DNA from: an uncultured Lachnospiraceae bacterium
GTDB lineage: Bacteria > Bacillota > Clostridia > Lachnospirales > Lachnospiraceae
Length of the DNA: 64,000 nucleotides
Direction of reading: 5' to 3'
Assembly (NCBI GenBank): GCA_910583605.1
Contig: CAJTXN010000012.1
Span: 1 to 64,000, forward strand
This document shows, piece by piece, positions 42,574-51,784 of this stretch. The translations under genes and the position numbers were made by a program. How positions within the stretch are numbered: the stretch's first letter is position 1; every line of letters starts with the position of its first letter. Below the pieces are notes generated by a model. It searched no databases. It worked only from the letters and a program-made list of their open reading frames with translations, and was not told the origin of the DNA.

Positions 42574-42600
42574 ATATCGGTATTTTTAGCAATATTCTTA
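42574..42600 (-). promoter_or_regulatory. Sigma-28 (FliA/SigD) type promoter
   Basis: TAAG (42597-42600), 15-bp spacer, ACCGATAT (42574-42581), against the consensus TAAA-N15-GCCGATAA. Transcription would start about 45 bp before the zinc-ribbon gene. Confidence 0.65.
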
Positions 42601-42662
42601 ATATAAAAATAACATTTTTATTTTTTCAATCCACAGTGTATAAAACGGAAAATCTGCTATAA

Positions 42663-42693
42663 AAAAGACTCAACCCTATTCACAAAGGGTTGA
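42663..42693 (-). terminator. Terminator of the Tyr-Leu tRNA operon
   Basis: CTCAACCCT / AGGGTTGAG stem, 8-nt loop, then TCTTTTTT on the minus strand. Confidence 0.85.
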
Positions 42694-42709
42694 GCTTTTC
42701 AAATAATAA

Positions 42710-42795
42710 TGCCGGCGACCGGAATCGAACCGGTACGGGAGATTAGTCCCGCAGGATTTTAAGTCCTGTGCGTCTGCCAGTTCCGCCACGCCGGC
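42710..42795 (-). tRNA. tRNA-Leu (TAA)
   Basis: Long class II tRNA: acceptor GCCGGCG/CGCCGGC, anticodon loop ACTTAAAATC, variable arm CGGGACTAATCTCCCG. Confidence 0.95.
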
Positions 42796-42832
42796 ATATA
42801 TACTTCTTATCCGCAGAATAAGCCGCATAAAA

Positions 42833-42914
42833 TGGATGGAGGTGGATTCGAACCACCGAAGCAATCTGCAGCAGATTTACAGTCTGTCCCCTTTGGCCAC
42901 TCGGGAATCCATCC
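42833..42914 (-). tRNA. tRNA-Tyr (GTA)
   Basis: Acceptor GGATGGA/TCCATCC, anticodon loop ACTGTAAATC, long variable arm. First gene of the Tyr-Leu operon. Confidence 0.95.
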
Positions 42915-43022
42915 GGTTGTTTTAACAGAATATATTTATACCATATTTCCCATGAATATGCAACTACTTTTTCATCCATCCAGTTTGTATCCTATTTATT
43001 TTCCCCCACCGTCTTACGTATC

Positions 43023-45131
43023 CTAAACAACAATTTTCTTCCGGAAAATTCCCGCGCCAAACGCCGGCAGACTGACAACCAAATCTCCGTTCTGGATTTT
43101 ATATTCCATTTTTCCCACATTATAAAAGTCTTTCTGTGAAATCATAAGACTCTCCATAATATCATCATCCCTTACTCCCAGCTGCCAGACCGGAATCCTG
43201 ATTTCCCGTTCCACACCGTTATTATTCAAAGCTACCGCTATAATATTTTCCTCCAGAAAACGCCCATAGGCAATGATATTATAATCCCCCAGCAATGCCT
43301 TAAAAGAACCTTTTTTCAACGCTTTATTATGTTTATGAATACTGATGGCATCCCTGTGGAATTCAATGAGTTCTATATCCTCCCGTCCCCACGGATAAGT
43401 CCTTCTGTTATCCGGGTCCGTCCAGCCGCATAAGCCTGCCTCGTCACCATAATACAACGTAGGCGCTCCCGGCCAGGTCATCTGCATGACCACTGCTTCC
43501 TTCATAATACCCTTATTGACATATGCATTGGCGGCCTCGGAACCTGCCGAAGCAACCCTGCCCACATTTCCGTTGGTTCTGGTCAGAAATCTGGAATGGT
43601 CATGGTTGGATAGTTCATTCATGGCTACCAGCAGGGACTGTCCCTGAAATCTTGACATATGGTGACGCATGGAAGCAAAAAAAGAATAGGCATCTCCTCT
43701 CAGATCATCCCGCTTTTCATCACTATGTTTCTCCATACCCGTTAAAAACCAGGTAACAGGCTCCATGAATGCATCATAATTCATAACGGTATCCCATTCA
43801 TCTCCCTGAAGCCAAGAGCCCGGATCACCATAATGCTCCGCCAGAATGATAGCTTCCGGATTGGCTTCTTTTACGGCTTTTCTAAAATCCTTCCAGAACT
43901 TATGATTAAAATCACCGCTTTGTCCCAGATCTGCTGCCACATCCAGCCGCCAGCCATCAATATTATATGGCGCGGAAACCCATTTTTTAGCAACATTCAT
44001 TATATAATCATAAAGCTTCGGAGATTCTTCATAATTCAGTTTCGGCAGGGTATCATGTCCCCACCAGCCGTTATAGTGATAGTTATAAGGCCATGATTCT
44101 TCAAAAAATTTAAAGAACGAGCGATACGGACTGTCTGCAGACACATAGGCACCTTTTTCGTACCCCTGCTGGTTCTCATAAATCTGTTCTTTATCCAGCC
44201 ATTTATTAAAGGAGCCGCAGTGATTAAACACGCCGTCCAGAATGACTTTCATTCCCCTTGCATGAACAGCCTCTACAAACTCAGCAAAAAAACGGTTGGA
44301 TGCCTCCAGGTTCTCCAAATCCGTTACCCTTGTAATATACCGGGAAGCATTTTTATTTTCATAATCTCCGTCTTTCAGCAGTTCTCCTTCATCCTTTACA
44401 ATTCTGCCGATGTGGGGATCAATATAATCATAATCCTGAATGTCGTATTTATGATTGGAAGGCGATACAAATAAAGGATTAAAATATATTACCTCAACAC
44501 CCAGTTTTTCCAGATAATCCAGTTTATCCCATACACCCTGGATATCGCCGCCGTAAAATTCCCGCACTCCCATGGCTGCCGGATATTTAAACCAGTCCTC
44601 TACCTTTCTGGAATAATCACCGATATAACTGTACTCATTGGTTTCAACGTCATTGGTTGTATCTCCGTTGAAGAAACGGTCCGTATAAATCTGATACATA
44701 ACCGCTCCCTTTGCCCAGTCCGGCGTCTTAAATCCGGGAGTTATGACAAAATCATACCAGCCCAGTCTTTTGTCACATACCCCGGCTTTATCATAATAGC
44801 AGGTCTCAAATCCCGTTACGATTTTAAAATAATAGTGAAGCTGTTTATCCGTAAGGGACAGTTCATATTCATAATATGCAAATAATCCATCGTTGCCTAT
44901 CTCTTGCATGGCAAATTCATTGTTTTCCATACAAATATAAACTTCATCGATATTCGATGCCGCTGCACGAAAGCGGATACGAACCGTACTGAACTTCTCC
45001 GGTTCCGCAGGCAGCCGGAAATTCCCTGTCTCATCGCTGAACAAAGCTTCCCTGTTCATAACCGGTTTCATGTTCTGTATATAAAATATCTTTTTTTCGT
45101 TTTCATTCATATTAGAGGTATTGAAAATCAT
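43023..45131 (-). CDS. GH13 alpha-glycosidase (neopullulanase/cyclomaltodextrinase type)
   Basis: Cuts alpha-glucans or maltooligosaccharides, apparently inside the cell (no signal peptide). An N-terminal beta domain (about 15-135, CBM34-like) precedes the GH13 barrel: GAVMYQIYTDRFFNGD, VIYFNPLFVSPSNHKYD, VILDGVFNHCG, nucleophile Asp in IDGWRLDVAAD, acid/base Glu in IILAEHYGD and NELSNHDHSRF. 702 residues. A promoter lies at 45162-45190 and AGAAGGGATG precedes the ATG. Exact substrate cannot be told. Confidence 0.9.
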   Translation of the reverse strand: MIFNTSNMNENEKKIFYIQNMKPVMNREALFSDETGNFRLPAEPEKFSTVRIRFRAAASNIDEVYICMENNEFAMQEIGNDGLFAYYEYELSLTDKQLHYYFKIVTGFETCYYDKAGVCDKRLGWYDFVITPGFKTPDWAKGAVMYQIYTDRFFNGDTTNDVETNEYSYIGDYSRKVEDWFKYPAAMGVREFYGGDIQGVWDKLDYLEKLGVEVIYFNPLFVSPSNHKYDIQDYDYIDPHIGRIVKDEGELLKDGDYENKNASRYITRVTDLENLEASNRFFAEFVEAVHARGMKVILDGVFNHCGSFNKWLDKEQIYENQQGYEKGAYVSADSPYRSFFKFFEESWPYNYHYNGWWGHDTLPKLNYEESPKLYDYIMNVAKKWVSAPYNIDGWRLDVAADLGQSGDFNHKFWKDFRKAVKEANPEAIILAEHYGDPGSWLQGDEWDTVMNYDAFMEPVTWFLTGMEKHSDEKRDDLRGDAYSFFASMRHHMSRFQGQSLLVAMNELSNHDHSRFLTRTNGNVGRVASAGSEAANAYVNKGIMKEAVVMQMTWPGAPTLYYGDEAGLCGWTDPDNRRTYPWGREDIELIEFHRDAISIHKHNKALKKGSFKALLGDYNIIAYGRFLEENIIAVALNNNGVEREIRIPVWQLGVRDDDIMESLMISQKDFYNVGKMEYKIQNGDLVVSLPAFGAGIFRKKIVV

Positions 45132-45161
45132 AGCAACATCCCTTCTATAATTTTGTTTATA

Positions 45162-45190
45162 ATTCTATAATACTTTATTCACATTTGCAA
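45162..45190 (-). promoter_or_regulatory. GH13 promoter
   Basis: TTGCAA (45185-45190), 17-bp spacer, TAGAAT (45162-45167). Confidence 0.55.
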
Positions 45191-45236
45191 GTAAAAAACA
45201 TATATGCAGCAGTGTCATAAATATTCCCCTGAAAGT

Positions 45237-45335
45237 AAAAAGGACAGCTTACGTTGCTGTCCTTTCTAGGAGAAGGTATTTCGTTTCTTATGGGGTGTAG
45301 CAAAAACTATATAATGTATTGGGGGGGTTTTTACG
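45237..45335 (-). ncRNA. Candidate small RNA or ftsH terminator region
   Basis: An extended -10 (TGTTATACT, box at 45342-45347) would start a transcript of about 100 nt that ends at a strong hairpin AAAGGACAGC / GCTGTCCTTT (45239-45265) with a T-run. Its middle has C-rich single-stranded stretches: CCCCCCC, CACCCC and CCTTCTCCT, the last complementary to Shine-Dalgarno sequences. No good -35 was found. The hairpin could simply end ftsH. Confidence 0.4.
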
Positions 45336-45467
45336 ATATTTAGTATAACATCCCATTACACAAAAGTCTGCACAAAGTTTACAAAATCTATCATTAGTTT
45401 TTATGCAATTCGTCAATAAATATTTATATTTTTATAGAATTTGCACACTATCAAAAGAAAAAATAAA

Positions 45468-47297
45468 TTAATTTTCGTTTTCTTGTATGTTTCCGCTAAA
45501 TAAAGCTTCAAATTCCTGCTGGTTTATCTTTTCTTTTTCTATCAGAAGTTCCGCACACTTATGCAATACCTCCATATGTTCCTCAATAATTTTCTTCGCT
45601 TTTCCGTAACAGTCATCAACAATATTCTTTACTTCATTATCAATAAGACTTGCGGTATCATCCGCATATCCTCTTGTATGTGCCAGGTCCCTGCCGATGA
45701 AAACTTCATCTTCGTTATCTCCGTAATTGATCAGTCCCAGTTTATCTGACATACCATATTTGGTAACCATGGCTTTTGCCGTTGCGGTTGCCTGTTTGAT
45801 ATCCTGGGAAGCTCCTGTGGTTATATCATCCAGAACAAGCTCTTCCGCAATACGCCCGCCAAGAGCCACCATGATATCCTGCAGCATTCTGCCTCTGGTA
45901 TTGAACATCTCATCTTTTTCTGGCAGCGGCATGGTATATCCGGCAGCACCCATTCCGGTAGGAATAATGGAAACCGTATGAACCGGCCCTACATCCGGCA
46001 GAACATGGAATAAAATGGCATGACCGGCCTCATGAAATGCCGTGATTTTCTTTTCCTTTTCGGAAATGATCTTGCTTCTTTTTTCCGTACCTATACCGAC
46101 TTTTACAAAAGAGCGGTTAATATCCGACTGTATGATAAACTTCCTGTTCTGTTTTGCCGCATAAATGGCAGCTTCATTTAACAGGTTCTCCAAATCCGCT
46201 CCGGTAAATCCTGCAGTAGTCTGTGCCACATTATCTAAATCCACATCCTCCGCAACCGGTTTGTTTTTAATATGAACATCCAGAATTTCCCGGCGTCCTC
46301 TCACATCCGGACGTCCGACCATAACTTTTCTGTCAAAACGTCCTGGTCTTAAGATGGCAGGGTCCAGAATATCCACACGGTTGGTGGCTGCCATAACGAT
46401 AATGCCTTCGTTCACACCAAATCCGTCCATTTCAACCAGCAGCTGGTTCAGTGTCTGTTCCCTCTCATCATGGCCGCCGCCCATACCGGTTCCTCGTCTT
46501 CTGGCAACGGCATCGATTTCATCAATAAAAACAATACACGGAGAATTTTTCTTTGCTTCTTCAAATAAATCCCGGACTCTGGATGCACCGACACCCACAA
46601 ACATTTCAACAAAATCCGAACCGGAAATGCTGAAAAACGGCACGCCGGCTTCTCCTGCCACCGCCTTTGCAAGCAATGTTTTACCGGTTCCCGGAGGTCC
46701 CGTAAGTATTACGCCTTTTGGTATTCTTGCTCCTACTTCAATATATTTTTTCGGGCTTTTAAGAAAATCAACGATTTCTTCCAGTTCTTCTTTTTCTTCA
46801 TGCAGTCCGGCTACATTTTCAAATTTAACCCTTTTACTCATATCGGTTGCCATTTTGGCACGGCTTTTTCCGAAATTCATCATTTTACCGCCGCCACCGC
46901 CGCCTGCCTGTGCGGTTATCATGGATATAAATATAATAGCTATGGCAACCATTACAACATACGGAAGTATATCCCATATAATGCTGTCCCGCTCCACATC
47001 CGCCAGTTCATATTCCATTCCGGCATTCTTTATATCCTCAGTACAAATACTGATATCCTCAATAAAAATACTGTGTTTTGAGTCATCATTCAGCTTTACA
47101 ACCAGTTTACCGGTAGGTATTTCCTGATTCTGGTAAATTTTAATGCTGCTGATATGATTTTCCTTTAAATCTTCAAGAAAATTCATGTAATTGTAGTCAT
47201 CACTGTTATTATTGTATATTGCTATATAATAAAATGCGCCAATTATCAGCAATAATATAATAATATAGATGCCAAAACCTTTCATTTGTTTCTTCAA
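45468..47297 (-). CDS. ftsH: ATP-dependent zinc metalloprotease FtsH
   Basis: Membrane-anchored AAA+ protease for quality control. Two membrane helices (about 8-28 and 106-128) flank an external loop; Walker A GPPGTGKT at 200-207, Walker B VFIDEID, and zinc site HEAGH at 422-426. 609 residues, normal. It starts at TTG (47297), with AGGAGG 8 nt upstream; the ATG four codons on has no site. It follows hpt by 30 bp, completing the tilS-hpt-ftsH order usual in Firmicutes. Confidence 0.95.
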   Translation of the reverse strand: MKKQMKGFGIYIIILLLIIGAFYYIAIYNNNSDDYNYMNFLEDLKENHISSIKIYQNQEIPTGKLVVKLNDDSKHSIFIEDISICTEDIKNAGMEYELADVERDSIIWDILPYVVMVAIAIIFISMITAQAGGGGGGKMMNFGKSRAKMATDMSKRVKFENVAGLHEEKEELEEIVDFLKSPKKYIEVGARIPKGVILTGPPGTGKTLLAKAVAGEAGVPFFSISGSDFVEMFVGVGASRVRDLFEEAKKNSPCIVFIDEIDAVARRRGTGMGGGHDEREQTLNQLLVEMDGFGVNEGIIVMAATNRVDILDPAILRPGRFDRKVMVGRPDVRGRREILDVHIKNKPVAEDVDLDNVAQTTAGFTGADLENLLNEAAIYAAKQNRKFIIQSDINRSFVKVGIGTEKRSKIISEKEKKITAFHEAGHAILFHVLPDVGPVHTVSIIPTGMGAAGYTMPLPEKDEMFNTRGRMLQDIMVALGGRIAEELVLDDITTGASQDIKQATATAKAMVTKYGMSDKLGLINYGDNEDEVFIGRDLAHTRGYADDTASLIDNEVKNIVDDCYGKAKKIIEEHMEVLHKCAELLIEKEKINQQEFEALFSGNIQENEN

Positions 47298-47327
47298 AAT
47301 CGAAAACCTCCTCTCGCCTGAGCAAAA

Positions 47328-47849
47328 TTAAATTTCTACAACGCCGATATACGGCAGATTTCTATATTTCTGGTCATAATCCAAACCATATCCAACCACA
47401 AACTCATCAGGAATATTAAAACAGGTATAAGATACATCAACATCGGTAACTCTTCTGTCCGGTTTATCCAAAAGAGTACACACTTCTATGCCGGCAGGCT
47501 TTCTCTGCCGCAGCATTTCCGTCAGCACTTTCAGCGTTCTGCCGGAATCAATGATATCCTCGACTATTATGACATTTTTACCCTCAACGGATTCATCCAA
47601 ATCCTTAACTATCCTAATGCTTCCGCTGCTGGCCGTTCCGGAACCGTAACTGGAAACCGACATAAAATCCATGGAAACATCTGTCGTGATTCTTTTGGCA
47701 AGTTCACACATAAAAAAAGCTCCGCCCTTCAGAACACAGATTAAATGTACCGTTTTTCCTGCATATTTCCTGCTGATCTCTGCTCCGATTTCGCTGATTT
47801 TTCTTTCTATCTCCTTTTCCGGGATGAGTACTCTGATTTTATCCTTCAT
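47328..47849 (-). CDS. hpt: Hypoxanthine phosphoribosyltransferase
   Basis: Purine salvage: hypoxanthine (and guanine) plus PRPP to nucleotide. The PRPP-binding loop is NVIIVEDIIDSGRTL; LICVLKGGAFFMCELAKR and the C-terminal VVGYGLDYDQKYRNLPYIGV are typical. 173 residues, normal. Its start lies 1 bp after the tilS stop, so translation is probably coupled. Confidence 0.95.
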   Translation of the reverse strand: MKDKIRVLIPEKEIERKISEIGAEISRKYAGKTVHLICVLKGGAFFMCELAKRITTDVSMDFMSVSSYGSGTASSGSIRIVKDLDESVEGKNVIIVEDIIDSGRTLKVLTEMLRQRKPAGIEVCTLLDKPDRRVTDVDVSYTCFNIPDEFVVGYGLDYDQKYRNLPYIGVVEI

Positions 47850-47850
47850 C

Positions 47851-49299
47851 CTATATTATATCCTTTCTCTCAATCTTAAGAATATGTCTGGTTGATTCCG
47901 TAATCTTATACTCTTCACTGATGCGGCCGCCAACCACCCATATGATATGATTTCCATCTGCCAGCAGTGGTATCCTGCCCCGCTCTGTCTGCGGAATTTT
48001 TTTATCCACAAAATAGGATTTCAGTTTTTTATGACTTAATCTGCTGTCAATCGTCAGATAATCACCTGACATTCTGTATCTCAACTGAACAGCAAATTTC
48101 ATTTTATCATAATCAAAGCATTTCGTATACAAATTTTCTTGATTTTTTATACATTTTTTTAAAAAATTAACAGTTTCGTCCCCACTGTCCAGGAAAATTT
48201 CCGATACTTCAAAGCAATATCCGTACCCTTCCAAACGATAAATTCCCGGATTGCAAATCATTGTTTTACTATGAGCGTATACCTGTTTATCTCTTTCATT
48301 ATCCGGTTCTTTATTCTCAAATATCAGACAGTTATAATCATTTCTTACAATTATTCCGCCGGGCAGATGAATATACTTTCCCGGCTCTCCTTTCATAAGC
48401 GCCAGCACATCTTCAATATGGGTCCGGGTAATATCTTTCAGCCCCCCGGCAATCCTGCCCACAGCCTGCCGTAGAATTCTTTTCTTTATATAAATATCCA
48501 TCGGATACAATTCTTCTTTTCGTATACAAATATAATTATTATCTGTATAAATAACTTTTTCATACATCTGGTTTGTTATTTTTTCAAGAAACGCTTCCGC
48601 TTCCCTGACATTTTCGGAAGCGCTGCTGATATGTTCCACACATTTCGGATTAATCTCCTGCTGCATTACGGAAAGCACATGAAGACGTATCCTGTTTCTA
48701 GTATATTCTGTTTCCAGATTTGTGGAATCGGTAATATATGAAATTTCATTATCCGCCAGATATTTTTCTATCTCTTTACGCTCCAGACATAACAGCGGCC
48801 GTATAATGTTCCTGTTTAACGGCGCTATTCCTCCCAGCCCCTTCAGTCCGGTTCCCCTGCTGAGATTGTGCAGTACGGTTTCCGCATTATCATTGCTGTT
48901 ATGTGCCACTGCAATTTTTGTATTATTTCCCCGTTCCGCCGCAAGTTCCCCCATGGCCTGATATCGGAGCAGTCTGCCGGCTTCTTCACAGGAAATCCGG
49001 TGTTCCCCGGAATACCCCGGCACATCATAATACCGGAGTACCAGTTCAATTCCTTCCCGTTCACATAATCTTTTGACAAACTCCAGATCCCGCCGGGCCT
49101 CTTCACCCCGGATACCGTGATGAACATGAATGGCCGTCAGGCGGCTGCAATAATCCTCTCCGCTTTGTTCATACAGAAACCTCTTAAGCATAAAAAGCAG
49201 GCAGACAGAATCAGCGCCGCCGGATATACCCGCAACGACGCGTTCTGACTGCCGAATCATATCAAATCTGTCTATATATCGTCTCACTTTATCATACAT
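47851..49299 (-). CDS. tilS: tRNA(Ile)-lysidine synthase
   Basis: Converts the wobble cytidine of tRNA-Ile(CAU) to lysidine; essential. The PP-loop SGGADS is at residues 26-31; VHHGIRGEEARRD and VAHNSNDNAETVLHNLSRG are family segments, and the C-terminal substrate-binding domain (about 370-480) is present. The start at 49299 has GAGG 7 nt upstream; a 10-residue extension is possible. It leads tilS-hpt-ftsH, 100 bp after spoIIE. Confidence 0.93.
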   Translation of the reverse strand: MYDKVRRYIDRFDMIRQSERVVAGISGGADSVCLLFMLKRFLYEQSGEDYCSRLTAIHVHHGIRGEEARRDLEFVKRLCEREGIELVLRYYDVPGYSGEHRISCEEAGRLLRYQAMGELAAERGNNTKIAVAHNSNDNAETVLHNLSRGTGLKGLGGIAPLNRNIIRPLLCLERKEIEKYLADNEISYITDSTNLETEYTRNRIRLHVLSVMQQEINPKCVEHISSASENVREAEAFLEKITNQMYEKVIYTDNNYICIRKEELYPMDIYIKKRILRQAVGRIAGGLKDITRTHIEDVLALMKGEPGKYIHLPGGIIVRNDYNCLIFENKEPDNERDKQVYAHSKTMICNPGIYRLEGYGYCFEVSEIFLDSGDETVNFLKKCIKNQENLYTKCFDYDKMKFAVQLRYRMSGDYLTIDSRLSHKKLKSYFVDKKIPQTERGRIPLLADGNHIIWVVGGRISEEYKITESTRHILKIERKDII

Positions 49300-49398
49300 A
49301 AGAAGCCTCATTCCTGCATAATTAAACAAGATTTAGTATATGGTACTTTTTCTTTAAAATCAAGTAGATTATCACGAATTCTCTTTGTATTTAAATAA

Positions 49399-51546
49399 TC
49401 ACGCCGTTTTTCTGTTCCATATTCCTGTCACCAGAACCGTCATATCATCCGATAATCCGTCACTGCCTTCTACGGTATTCTCTTCCGTTCCGGCTGCCTG
49501 TTCCAGTATTTTTCTGGCAACCTCTTTTGGATTACTACTGTTTATTCCCATAATGATCTCACTTAGCTTTTCTGCTTTATTGTCGCAGTCCAATGCATCC
49601 AATACGCCATCCGAAACCATGATAACCATATCCCCGTCATATAACTTTTTGGTAGTGGTATCATAATCCACTTCTCCGAATACCCCTAACGGCATGGATG
49701 TGGATTTTATGGTTTCTATCCATTTTCCTCTCTTTACAAATGTAGCGGCGGCTCCGATTTTTACAAGGTCGCAGACACCGGAATGCAGATCGATGATGCC
49801 GAAATCCAGTGTGGCAGGATGTTCTTCCTCCGAATTCATGATCATAACGGAATTTATCATTTTTAAAGCCGCTTCCTCACTGAATCCGCTGTCCAATAAC
49901 TGTTCCAGCAGTTCAATCACCGTTTCGCTTTCAATACATGCACTGGCCCCATATCCCATACCGTCGGATAAACTCATTATCATCTGCCCGTTATCCAGTT
50001 CCTGAAAGGAATAATTGTCTCCGGAAATGCCCCCGTTGCCTCTCGCCAGTCCGGCCGCTCCATGCAGTACATAAAAATTTGCTTCTTCCACGTAAGTTGT
50101 GGTGGTAAACTCATGACTTAACACTTTCCTACAGTTCTTGGCAGGCATATAATTTTTTCCCATTGCCTCACTGATTATTTTTGCCACTTCCCTCGTGCCA
50201 ACTGTAGTCCCTCTGTCACATCTGGCGGTTACCAGATATTCACACTTATGTCTTCGGTTTTCTATTCCCATGATTTTAGTCATATTGACTTTTTTGCCCT
50301 TTAATTTATGACGGATATATTCTTCTTCCTCATTGGTAATTCGGATGAAATTATACATCTCTCTGGAATATTCCTGTATAATCTGGGATATCTGTTCCAA
50401 TTGCTTCGACATTGCCTGTCTGCTCTCTTCCAGTTTTGTACGCCAAACCTGATTCATACAAATTTCCTCCTCCCGGACCGGCTCGTTTTTCTTTGACAGT
50501 TCCGAAATACTGACGGAAAGCTTGTCAAAGGCTTTTGCAACCGATAATAATTTTTCTTCAAATAAACTGTCCATTTTCCGCTGCATGGAATCCTCCCTGT
50601 TTTCTTCAAACCTGTAAACCAGATTTTCAGGCAAAGTCAGAAAAATTACAAGCGTCCCCAAAAGACCTTTTATGGAGGTTTCACTGATAAAGTAGGGCAT
50701 GACCACATAACCTGCCGTTACAATGGTACAGCCGAATGTCAGGATACTGATAAACCTTCCCAGTTCCCGGAATATCCCGGCACAGATACCTGCCAGGCAC
50801 ATGATTCCCAAAAGTCCTATATCTCCCTGCCATAAGCACAGCGGAATTCCACATGCGGCTCCGAATATGGCCCCTATTCCGGCTCCGTATTTATAAGCGC
50901 CAAATGCCAGCATAAAATACATAAAAATCTCTATGATTGCCGCCGGCAGATGAAAATTGGTTCCTGCGGCGTACAACATACAGCCGCCGATAACAGCCAG
51001 ACTGAATAAATCTTCACTGGCAATGATTTTGTTGCTTCTGCTGATGATATTAATACCTTTTTCAAAAATAACCACAAATGCCGCCGCAAGTACGGCTGCC
51101 GCCACAGGCCGGGACAACTGTTTTATCACGGTAACTGCATCTCTGCTCCATGCCGGATTATCCAGATATATTCCTGTCAGTTCCAGCAGTAAAACGTTGA
51201 CCATGCAAAGAATTCCATATGTATATACGGAAAGTTTTATTTTACTGAACTGTACCAGCCGGGTAATGGCCAGTATCGATAACATCATTGCCGCATATTT
51301 CGCAACTGCTAAATAGGCAAAACACTGTGTCATTCCTGCCAACATTATTAAAACCGTAATTATATTGCCATATCCGCTCATACTCAGTCCCATGAAATAT
51401 GCCATTCCAACGGGATTCATTCCATAAGCAGAAAATCCTGCCAGTATGTACGCAATTCCATTCAGGACAATATACCTGCCTCCTTTCATTGTAAGCTTTT
51501 CTGTCCATCCCTCGTTTAATGCTGCTGTTTTTTTTACAATCTGCAT
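49399..51546 (-). CDS. spoIIE: Stage II sporulation protein E (serine phosphatase)
   Basis: Dephosphorylates SpoIIAA to switch on sigma-F in the forespore. About ten N-terminal membrane helices (to residue 290), a linker, and a C-terminal PP2C domain: MIMSLSDGMGYGASA, EEHPATLDFGIIDLHSG, GDMVIMVSDGVLDALD. 715 residues, a little shorter than the Bacillus protein (827). GGAGG precedes the ATG. The promoter has the 21-bp spacer known from Spo0A-activated sporulation promoters. Confidence 0.95.
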   Translation of the reverse strand: MQIVKKTAALNEGWTEKLTMKGGRYIVLNGIAYILAGFSAYGMNPVGMAYFMGLSMSGYGNIITVLIMLAGMTQCFAYLAVAKYAAMMLSILAITRLVQFSKIKLSVYTYGILCMVNVLLLELTGIYLDNPAWSRDAVTVIKQLSRPVAAAVLAAAFVVIFEKGINIISRSNKIIASEDLFSLAVIGGCMLYAAGTNFHLPAAIIEIFMYFMLAFGAYKYGAGIGAIFGAACGIPLCLWQGDIGLLGIMCLAGICAGIFRELGRFISILTFGCTIVTAGYVVMPYFISETSIKGLLGTLVIFLTLPENLVYRFEENREDSMQRKMDSLFEEKLLSVAKAFDKLSVSISELSKKNEPVREEEICMNQVWRTKLEESRQAMSKQLEQISQIIQEYSREMYNFIRITNEEEEYIRHKLKGKKVNMTKIMGIENRRHKCEYLVTARCDRGTTVGTREVAKIISEAMGKNYMPAKNCRKVLSHEFTTTTYVEEANFYVLHGAAGLARGNGGISGDNYSFQELDNGQMIMSLSDGMGYGASACIESETVIELLEQLLDSGFSEEAALKMINSVMIMNSEEEHPATLDFGIIDLHSGVCDLVKIGAAATFVKRGKWIETIKSTSMPLGVFGEVDYDTTTKKLYDGDMVIMVSDGVLDALDCDNKAEKLSEIIMGINSSNPKEVARKILEQAAGTEENTVEGSDGLSDDMTVLVTGIWNRKTA

Positions 51547-51607
51547 AATAATACCTCCAATTGATTTTTTTGTCCGGGCCCTTGTCCCAAACGTGGAATT
51601 GATGGCT

Positions 51608-51640
51608 ATTATACTGGGCAGCCGCTTATTTTTTTGTCAA
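51608..51640 (-). promoter_or_regulatory. spoIIE promoter with 21-bp spacer
   Basis: TTGACA (51635-51640) and TATAAT (51608-51613) are 21 bp apart, as in Bacillus Spo0A-dependent sigma-A promoters of spoIIE/spoIIG. TTGTCAAA-like Spo0A boxes lie just upstream (about 51664-51677) and over the -35 in the other direction. Confidence 0.7.
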
Positions 51641-51735
51641 ACCAATGCAGTAATTTCCATAAAGTTTTTGACAAAAAAACATTCAAAACGGTGATTTTGT
51701 TCTTTCAAGGAATGTAATGTTTTTTAAGAAATTAA

Positions 51736-51767
51736 AAAAACAGCCTTAAGTTTTAATCCTTAAGGCC
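51736..51767 (-). terminator. Terminator of the yab-divIC operon
   Basis: GCCTTAAG / CTTAAGGC stem, 8-nt loop, then TGTTTTTTT on the minus strand. Confidence 0.85.
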
Positions 51768-51784
51768 GTAATTTTTCTTTAAGA

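Larger units (their letters stand above)
45132..45467. other. Intergenic region, 336 bp: GH13 promoter and candidate small RNA
   Basis: Contains the GH13 promoter (45162-45190) and a terminator hairpin with a -10-like box upstream (see 45237-45335). The rest, 45348-45467, is A/T-rich with no gene seen. Confidence 0.5.
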
